Source of the DNA: Carallia brachiata
Lineage: Eukaryota; Streptophyta; Magnoliopsida; Malpighiales; Rhizophoraceae
Length of the DNA stretch: 64,000 nucleotides
NCBI GenBank assembly: GCA_021464245.1
Contig: JADCRB010000002.1
Span: forward strand, 1,403,058-1,467,057
Direction: 5' to 3'
Shown: piece by piece, positions 55,825-64,000 of the stretch
How the letters are laid out: each line of letters starts with the position of its first letter
Numbering within the stretch: position 1 is the first letter of the stretch
Translations under genes and position numbers: made by a program
Notes under the pieces: generated by a model
Told to the model about the DNA's origin: nothing
The model's database searches: none
What the model saw: the letters and a program-made list of their open reading frames with translations, nothing else

Positions 55825-58800
55825 TCATAAAGGTGGTATGTTGTGCCGATTAAGAAAATTGCCCGCTTTCTCCACTCTAGGGCCTCCTATGTCATTCGAA
55901 CAGTATGAACTTCTTCGTTCGTTCGCCACATTTCCAATATCTGCGTTGCAGTTACCCCCGCGAGAGTTATTTCCTATGTATCCCCAACCATTCCTGTTCC
56001 GAACCCATGGAGGACCCATGGTAGCTTTATTCCACTTCTGCTGTCTAAAGTATCTCCTCCCTAGATCTTGCGAAGTACCCTTCACACGTTTAAATGCTTG
56101 TTGGCCATCATGCCCAGCAATGTCTATATCTGGTTGGTCAGCCCCTGTAGTGCTTGGATTGTTTTCATTCGGATTGGTGCTGGTTGAATCATGGCTGTCC
56201 CGTTGTCCTTCTGTAGCTCCATCACATGCCATAGATGTAACAGCACAAGGAGATGACTTCTCTTTTGAAAGACGGGGTAATGGGGGCAACGGAGGAAAAG
56301 GATGGAAAGGCATGCCTGGAGCAATAACCCAACTCTCTATATCTTCGGAATATGGTGACCCAAACTCCTGTACTATAGGCAATGGAATTCCATATGAGAC
56401 AGGCAAGCGAGAAATAAATTTCTTCTGTAGCTGGCCCACAACCAGACTGTCAGGACACTTCAAAAAGCTGTCATTTTGTTGATGTGTAGTATTACCAGCT
56501 GATGAAGCCTTGGATGACATAAGAGGGGATGAGAACCCGGGTGGAACATCTTCATGGATATTTTGACCTGCAACGCAAGCACCTCTATTTTCATCTTGCT
56601 GAGAATAATTTCGGATGCAATTTGGGCAATAACCCCCCTCCCTGTTTAACTTTTCTGCATTGTCCAGCACTTCTTTGCCTGTATCGTCTACTGTATTAGA
56701 TGAAGCATTGTTTTGTTCATCATACTGAATAGCTTTTGGAGCTAACTTTCCTTCCGCTGGCTGATCCCATCGGCTTTTGCGCTTCCGAGTTTTTATGCCA
56801 CCACTTGCAGAAGTGCTTTCACAGACAGGACTATTCAAAGAAGTTGTTGTGACCTTCGATTCCACAACAGAATCTAATGCTTCTGCAGCTCTTACACCAT
56901 CATCATGCCAATAATTATGGGCAGAAAACCTATGGCAGTTTGAACCTCTGTGAAATTCCACCCTCCCATCATCCCTGTCTATATAGCCAAGTTTTCTAAC
57001 ATGTCTTGGAATCCATCTATCACGAAAATTCCGTGCAATTTGATGAACCTGAAAATGCACATTAAAGTTTGTTGAAACCGAAACATGACTTCAAAAGCTA
57101 GATACAGTCACTCATTGCACTGTGACCATGGGCAAGTGGGTGTGTTAGCCATTGCAGAGGCAATCCTGAATATCTACAAAAGTTGCTATAAATACAAATA
57201 TCACTTTCCCCATTATATCTGTTTGTTTTTTGAAAATCAAAGATAAAACTTTCATTGTTTCTCAAAATCTTTCCCAAATCACCCTCATCACAAAATGGGA
57301 CACATTTTGATCATCCTAGAATTAGACAATGTAAAAAGAATTGAGAATTCTAGGACACTTCACTCCAAAAAATGGAATTCTAGGACACTGGAGACCTGAT
57401 GCATGAAGCACATAATAAAGAAGGACCTAATACCTGTTTGTCATTGTGCTCGGTCAGTGATAGCATTGATTCCCTAAAGCTGCACATACCAAATATAAAC
57501 GAGACACAAATAAGATAGCTATCATTATTAAGTTGCAGAAATGAAGTTCAATGGTGAGATTATAAATTGACTTGAAAGCTAGTAGCAGAGGAAATCCTAG
57601 ATGTAGTATGGCCTTTAAAATGTCCATAAGGGCCTATACTTCTAAACCAACATTCACTTTCTATTTATTACACCTAGTTGACAACTTGAGAAAAGGGTCA
57701 AACATATTGAAATGCAACAAGTATAGAAGACAATAATCTTGGAATGAACGCAAGTTTTTTTTATCCCTTCTTTCTCTTTTCTGTTTTTTTTTTTAGGGTG
57801 CACAGGTGTTCCTTTTTTTTCCGCGGGGGAGGGTGTGGTTGGGGGGGGGCGGTGTCGGTGTCGGGGGTCTTGGCTGGGTTGGGGGCCTTCGCATCTTTGG
57901 CTGCCATATCCTTATATGCTTCTATAGTGTAATCATGCATGCAAAGTAAGCTCCCTTTCACCCCTAGACAAAATCTTGACAATAGCTTCACCCATCGTGC
58001 ATGCTGGGGCACACACAGAGCAAGAGCTGCAACAAATGCTTGCCGGTCCAATTTTGTTTTCGCTCCAAAGTGAGGACTATCTATAGGTGATCACTTGCTC
58101 CTACTCATTCTATTGGTTACTCAACATGAGATAATATACCATCTCCATTTTACAAATCAATGCCAAAGCAATACACACTTTGGAAGTCTCTTTTTTGTTA
58201 ACTAAATGGACTGTAAGCAAAAATTTGACTCGAAGATCAATGTCTCTATGAAACCCTTTTATCCAATAAATTGCAGACAGCCCTCAAATTGAGTCAAGCC
58301 AGCATAAATTTGTGTTCAGAAAAAAGCAAGGCAAACATAATGGTGTTTCAAAACCAACTTCTGTATTGTAGAATCATCATTTATATTCTCCAAACTGGAT
58401 GAGGGGAGAAAAAAAAAGGGAAAATGCTTAATATATCAGGAAATCAAGATGATTACTCCAATCCAAAACCCAATAACTAATCCTAACCTCTCCATTCCAG
58501 GACAGGGAGGACCTCCAATGATATGCTCCATTGTGAGTATCTCCCTTACTGCCATATACTCTAAGACCTGCAGGGTAGCAGAATGCAGTAAATTTTAGTA
58601 TCCAGGAAAGTTCTCAAATGTCTACTTGATTTCTATATAATCTTTTACATGACATCAATCAGTTTAAAAGCAATCTCTCAAAAAGGCATGGTCATGCCAA
58701 TTGGAAAAGATTACAAGGTTAGAAAGTGAATTTTGATAGTGAATTTTGATTCCTTTTTCTTCCCTTCCGTTTCTACAGGACTAGAAAACAATTCAGTTTG

Positions 58801-59763
58801 AGTTACCAGAGGTTTATGATTTCTTAATAAATGCCCTGGCTTATGGTGAATGAATCATCTACTTTTATACTCTTTTATTTGGGTTAAATGGTTTAAAAGA
58901 TACCTAGAGATAAAAGAAAAAAGAAAGCCAACTACTGCATTAACTTACTGATGTGAAAGACTATTTGTGATTCAATGACAATAATTATAGTTATTACTTA
59001 TTACAACTCAACTTCAAAAACAAATTATGTCCCGAGGTAAACAATATGTAGGAAACATAATCACACGTGTGACATGCAAATTCATGGCTATGATCATGGT
59101 CAAATACCATCACGTCTATAACAGAGTTCTGTACCTTTAGAAGTTTCCGAAGGATCGGAATCTTCTTGAAGTCCCTCCTGTACTGCTTCATCATGTTGTG
59201 GAGCATTCGCAAACCTGAAGGAAAAGCAAGCAACAGTCACTCTACCTAATTAAGTTTCAGGTACAATGGATTTTCACGCAACTCATTTACAACTAAGAAA
59301 GATTTGCATGAAACAACGGAAGAGAGAAAAGCCACCATTTTTGTTAATTATGTCCATCAACACAGCTCGTGATTTAGTTTTTAAAAGTGCATCAAGGATC
59401 ATTGAAAGTTCCCGGTTGCTGCAAAATAAATAAGCTAGGTCGTTAGAAAAACCCTTAAACATTCATGTAAAGGAGCATTTTAAGAGATCAGATTATACAG
59501 ATCATAATATAGAATTCTAATGGCCAAAGCCAAAGAAGAGAACATTACAAAATTACCTCTGAATTGCTTCACCATTTCCACTAGCACCAGAAGCTGCAGT
59601 AAGAAGCAGAAGCTTCAAGTAGCCTTTAGGGGCATCCTGTCAGAAAACAAGCTTTGGTAAACATAAACAAACATGGACCATTGCGTCTCATAATAGCAGT
59701 CTTGATCTGAATACGAATGGGCACACATTAAGGAAAAAGCTAAAAAAAACCCAAACAATGAAT

Positions 59764-59795
<32 letters not shown>

Positions 59796-62700
59796 AGGAT
59801 ACTTACTTTCCGTTTGCATATGCCACCATCGGCATCCAACAACTCATTAAGTTTCTCTTCAACTGTGAGAATTAGATGGCATTAGTTGTACAGAAAACTG
59901 TATGCAACATCCTCCTCTATCAAGACGAGCAAAAGAAGAATTCTAACCTGCCTCAAAATGACCATCAGAAGTACCTTCCATCAATTTTTTCGATTTGATA
60001 GGAAGCATCTGAGACCTGTTGGACACAATCTGAAGCTTATTTAGACTTGGAGTACTAGTAGACCTTCCCCTCCTGACGCCATCAGACTGACGTGAAGTTT
60101 TGATCAGAAAACGTGATTTGACAAAGACCCGCTTGCGTTCAGCTGTAATAGACTTGGATTTCATGCCAGTGACAATGGCTTCTGATAATGATTTGCTGAG
60201 TGCTGCAGTTGAAGTCTCTGGCGATGGAATGGATGATAATGTTTTGCTTGCAGTCACTTCCATGGGGATCTCTTCCTCAACAGTATTTTGTGCTTCGCTC
60301 GTTACATCTTCCACCTTATGTGAAAGCTCTGCTTGTTGACTGAATGATGGAAAACCAACCCCTAAATCGTCCAATATCAAAGAATTGGATAGTTGGGAAG
60401 TGCCAATAGCAGATTTATTTGTAGAGTCCTCGATTTCTGGGGGAACCTCCCAGTTCCCAAAAGCTGCCATTGAGTTTTCCTCTGTGTCCCTAACTTTTGA
60501 TATACCCTCTGCAACTTCCTGTTGTACAGCTTGAAAGAAACTCAATCCAGATATTGCATTTCCCAAAGCATTTTCAGTTCCCCCTTCCTCAAGCATCACA
60601 GGCTCAGGAAAATCTTCATCTGAATCAACTTGGTCAATAATCTCAGTGCTTGTTGGATCACCACCAATATAACCTCTACACTGAGGTGAACCACAATAGC
60701 ATTCTTTGGCTGCGGCTCCAAACACTCTCACATAGTTGTAATCAAAAGTCACCTCTTCACCCTGAAAATAGAACATACTTTTAAAATGATGAAATAAAGT
60801 TCAATAATAGTGCATTGCCTTGCAAAAAGACCAAAAAGAGTACAAAATAGGCTGCGGCAAATAATGTATCCAGAAAAAGTAATGCAGCATGGAATTAGTA
60901 CCGTGAATGCTTAGTACAGAAGCATCAAAGCTCTTGACATATGCTAACATTATCTAAGCTCTTAATTAGTCTCTCACACTTATATCACTCATTATGTTTC
61001 CCAACAAAAGTACAAAGTATATACAAGTTTAATTCGCAATTAAATGTTTAAACAGAAAATAAATTAGCAATATTTTTCAACCTTTAGCAAAGGACATAAA
61101 AAGTAAATTCCTCGTTCACATCTATTAGCTTTCTAGAATAAATGTTAAAAAGTGATGAATAAAAATTGAACTCCAAAAAGCCATAGAGGCACAAAAGGTG
61201 GTAGCATCTCAGACTAATCAAACAAAAATGTTTTTACAAGACAAGATTTTCAATTGACTTTTTTTCCTTACACCACAAGCTTACATATGGTAAGCATGGA
61301 ACTCTCAACAATGATCAATCAATCTTATTCTCTCTCCCAAAAAAAAAAAAAAAAAGAAAAAGAAACCTCTGAATCTTAAACGTCTGTGCTCTGCAAACCA
61401 CATCGTCTATTTGTCATATCGAAAAACTATTGGTGAGAGCTCTCACATTCATTATATGCATGATTATCTCCATTTCAAAGTTTCCATATTTATTATTTTC
61501 ACATTCATTATAAAGCAAAAATGCTCCCAGGCTTATTTATGGTTGACTCAGTGCTCCTTGACAACAGGGAGGTCAGGGAGGTGGGTTCTATAATTCCATG
61601 ACTAAAGTGCAGAGGCAAGGAGGCAGCGCAGAAACTCCAAAAAAAAAAAATAGATATATATATATATAAAAGAAAAAAAGAAAAAGAAAACTACAGCAAT
61701 TTTCCAGCTCAAATGAGAAGGTGCAAAATGAATCAATATAATGTTGAAGCATACCTTCTTGATATCCCTTAATGCAAACAATCCAATACAAATTTCTCCA
61801 TTGACCACCCACTGTTCACAAAACAGCTAAATTCATTATAAACCCAACATATATATATATATATATATAAAGGAAAAGAAAAGCAGGCTATAGAAATCAG
61901 AAACTGCGAGTGAGCAAATGAAGTTTTACTTACCTACCTAAAGTTTACATAGAAAGCAATTGCAGATAAAAAGATGTAAATAATAGCACATCAAACTATA
62001 ATTTTTTAATTTGCAAATGTTGCATGTGCAAATTAATGAAACTTAATTGACACAGAATTAGGCTACTAAGCAAAGGAAGCAGGCCAAAACCATTGACACC
62101 AAGGCACCGAAAAAGTCATTGACAGATACCGGTCTTTTCAACATTATATTCTCTTATATTTATAATCTGAAAAGATAGGATTTCAGAACAAAGTGTCATA
62201 GTTAGGCCACATAAAATCTAAGCTTCACAGATCAAAGGCATAAAATGGTCAGAATGTGCATTACTCTGGCCCATGATCTTCAACGGTTTAACATCAGCCC
62301 TTGCAAACCTTTAATAACCCATGAACATAGTCCAAAAAGCTGTCTCCTGGGTGAGAGGTGCCCAATTTATTCCCCCCCCCCCCCCAAAAAAAAACACAGA
62401 ATAACTAGTACGTGGCAAATGTGACTCATAAAGACCAGAAGAACTTCTCCTTTTGCCTAAAAGAGGCTGGGATTCTCCAAGTGCCTTGCAAAAACAGCAC
62501 TATGCAAGACGGTGTCATCCTCCTTGATCACACTTACGACATTAGTTTCTTCATTTGTTAAATTATACAAAATTAGGAAATAGTTAAGACTCCCTTACAT
62601 TTTGGCTCACAAATTGCAGAATTAATATGCATAAGGACCCCAAGCGTGAAATCAATTCTAAGAAGGAAGTACATGAGAACATCTATAGACATAGAGAGAA

Positions 62701-64000
62701 ATGAAGCAGAGTCTGCTCAATAATATAGCATGCGAGAAGCAGTTTTTATAATAGATAAAAAGCAAGGTCTTCCCAAAAGTAGGTAATGAAGAATTAAGCA
62801 GCATCATTAAAACTATTATAGGTTAAAACAAAGTAAACTCTCGTATCAATCCAAAAAATACATGACAAAAAAATGTTGCACACATGAAATGAGTCACCTT
62901 TTCAGTACGGCAGTTAGGATCACAACTATGATTAATGAAACGCCCCAAATTTCCTTTGCCACATGCATCTATTACCTGAAAGTGAATGACACAGTAAGAC
63001 AAAGCCAGACGAAAGAATGTATTAATTGCATATTCAGTCAAAATCAATAACTCGACAATCAACAAAAACCACCAAAGTACTGGACAGACTAACAAACAAA
63101 TTCAGCCCATGCGCATGAAACCTAAACAATGTGCAGGTTCTACCAGACAGCGAGGGTTAGGCAACAAACCAAAGCTGAAATTCGGCCAAACCAGATGGCC
63201 TGCATTAACGTGTATTAGAATGTATCTGGCTCAGACAGCCCTTCCTATGCGACATCAAAATGCTGCAGCTTGACATCTACAACCACACTTGAACCACAAA
63301 AACATATAATTTTTTCTTCTGTGCATTGGAATTGAACAAAAACATAGGGGATTTCTATTTTGACTCTCTTTTTTAAGTGAGTGTAATTTACTCATGATCT
63401 TACACTATACAATAAGTGAGGTCCACTTAAATAAAAAAATTAAAAATGATATTTAAATAGTATTAGATCATGAGTTAATTTTACTTACAAAAAAAAAAAG
63501 AGTAAAATTAGCAAGCACCTAAAAACATATCAGTGGTTACACATTCTCTCTTTCTGTTTATGTCCAAATCCTATGAGTAGGAAAGGAAAATGGAGGTAGC
63601 AAAACTTGCAAAAAACAATTTAAATCCTCCAGACCATTTCAGTTCTTGATGAAAAGATAGTGGTAGTGAATCACAACTATCATGAGCAAGGATCATGGTC
63701 AAATGGAATTGATCATTATTGTCTCTACAAAGTGCAAGCAGAAAGATGCTTGTACGTATAGAGATACAAAGAGACAGGAATTGCCGTTGGATGATATGAA
63801 TTGTATCATTTATATACTAGTAAGACACTAATTTTCTGAAAGGAATTATTCAAGGTCGAGCAATTTTTAACTGTTTTATGTCAAAAATATATGCTGCAAA
63901 ATTTACAAAAATAGCACAAATTAATAAATTGCCATAATGTGTTACATTAGAAGTAAGCTTAAATGTCCACATATCAATAAACCATAAGCAAAAAATTCAA
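55825..64000 (-). CDS. ASHH2: ASHH2/SDG8/EFS histone H3K36 methyltransferase, 3' part
   Basis: Chromatin enzyme of the Set2 class, which methylates H3K36 on transcribed genes; in Arabidopsis it controls FLC and flowering time. Visible exons: 62898-62975, 61755-61811, 59948-60761, 59807-59862, 59557-59636, 59336-59418, 59135-59214, 58488-58567, 57434-57479, 55825-57048. They give 865 residues in consistent phase. The first two exons and the start of the third hold the end of the SET domain: [16 protein letters not shown] with the NHSC motif, then [20 protein letters not shown] and [10 protein letters not shown]. The post-[13 protein letters not shown] follows. A disordered region comes next, then a helical stretch ([20 protein letters not shown] to [15 protein letters not shown]) like that of Set2-family proteins, and a disordered C-terminus. 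The CW zinc finger, AWS and the first half of SET lie beyond 64000, so the gene is cut by the window edge, not truncated biologically. Confidence 0.93.
57775..57890. repeat. G-rich low-complexity tract in an ASHH2 intron
   Basis: On the plus strand, a T run is followed by GCGGGGGAGGG, then G9, then GGTGTCGGTGTCGGGGG, GGCTGGG and TTGGGGG. It stands out from the AT-rich intron (57480-58487) and has enough G-runs to form a quadruplex. In the sense transcript it reads as a C-rich run. Confidence 0.7.
59769..59795. repeat. (AG)n microsatellite in ASHH2 intron
   Basis: AG dinucleotide run 12 bases beyond the exon 59807-59862 donor, within the intron. Confidence 0.9.
61849..61869. repeat. (AT)n microsatellite in ASHH2 intron
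   Basis: AT dinucleotide run 38 bases upstream, on the sense strand, of exon 61755-61811. Confidence 0.85.
62372..62385. repeat. Poly-C tract, 14 C
   Basis: C14 followed by A-rich sequence in the intron between the two SET-domain exons of ASHH2. Confidence 0.9.
62979..64000 (-). other. ASHH2 intron running past the window edge
   Basis: No further exon of ASHH2 is found upstream of 62975 on the minus strand inside the window. The missing first half of SET, AWS and CW domains must lie beyond 64000. The stretch has no other recognisable gene. Confidence 0.6.

Noticed and set aside
57744..58051. Open frames over the G-rich intronic tract
   Set aside because: Low-complexity Gly/Pro runs inside an intron with well-defined flanking exons of ASHH2.

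Overview
The window is nuclear DNA of a flowering plant, almost certainly a eudicot. It is AT-rich, its genes have many GT-AG introns, it is dense in small AT-rich transposons, and its proteins match eudicot families. Six protein genes are supported. Gene symbols come from recalled family signatures; no database search was run.

Layout. 1-2.77 kb is intergenic. 2.77-3.32 kb (-) is a single-exon calmodulin-like protein (CML44-type). 6.85-14.75 kb (-) is UDP-sugar pyrophosphorylase with 17 exons. 17.6-18.5 kb (+) holds frame-broken coding-like DNA that I do not recognise. 18.84-20.15 kb (-) is NdhM of the chloroplast NDH complex, with 2 exons. 21.05-30.44 kb (-) is a very large five-finger CCCH protein of the SOP1/ZC3H3 type (nuclear RNA surveillance). 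34.53-38.08 kb (-) is a kinase with an N-terminal universal-stress-protein domain, with 10 exons. 38.1-52.5 kb is gene-poor and full of small transposons. 53.8-54.8 kb (+) is a TCHQD-class glutathione S-transferase. 55.8 kb to the window edge (-) is the 3' two-thirds or so of an ASHH2/SDG8/EFS histone methyltransferase, convergent with the GST.

Context. From recalled Arabidopsis loci, the order CML44, SOP1, USP-kinase matches At1g21550-At1g21590. The order kinase, TCHQD, ASHH2 matches At1g77280-At1g77300. The window therefore looks like an unduplicated version of a segment that Arabidopsis keeps as two partly lost copies. The genes do not form one pathway. They are linked by descent.

The most useful observations are these. 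Three one-base frame breaks sit in otherwise conserved coding sequence: one in TCHQD and two in the SOP1-type gene, one of those in a homopolymer. A 36-bp coding minisatellite lies in SOP1. Triplet microsatellites encode poly-Asp and poly-Asn inside the CML. A hAT-like element has a perfect 8-bp target duplication and carries a nested long-TIR element. Several further long-TIR, Tourist-like and GGTTCAACCGG-type elements are present. I found no convincing previously undescribed multigene system.
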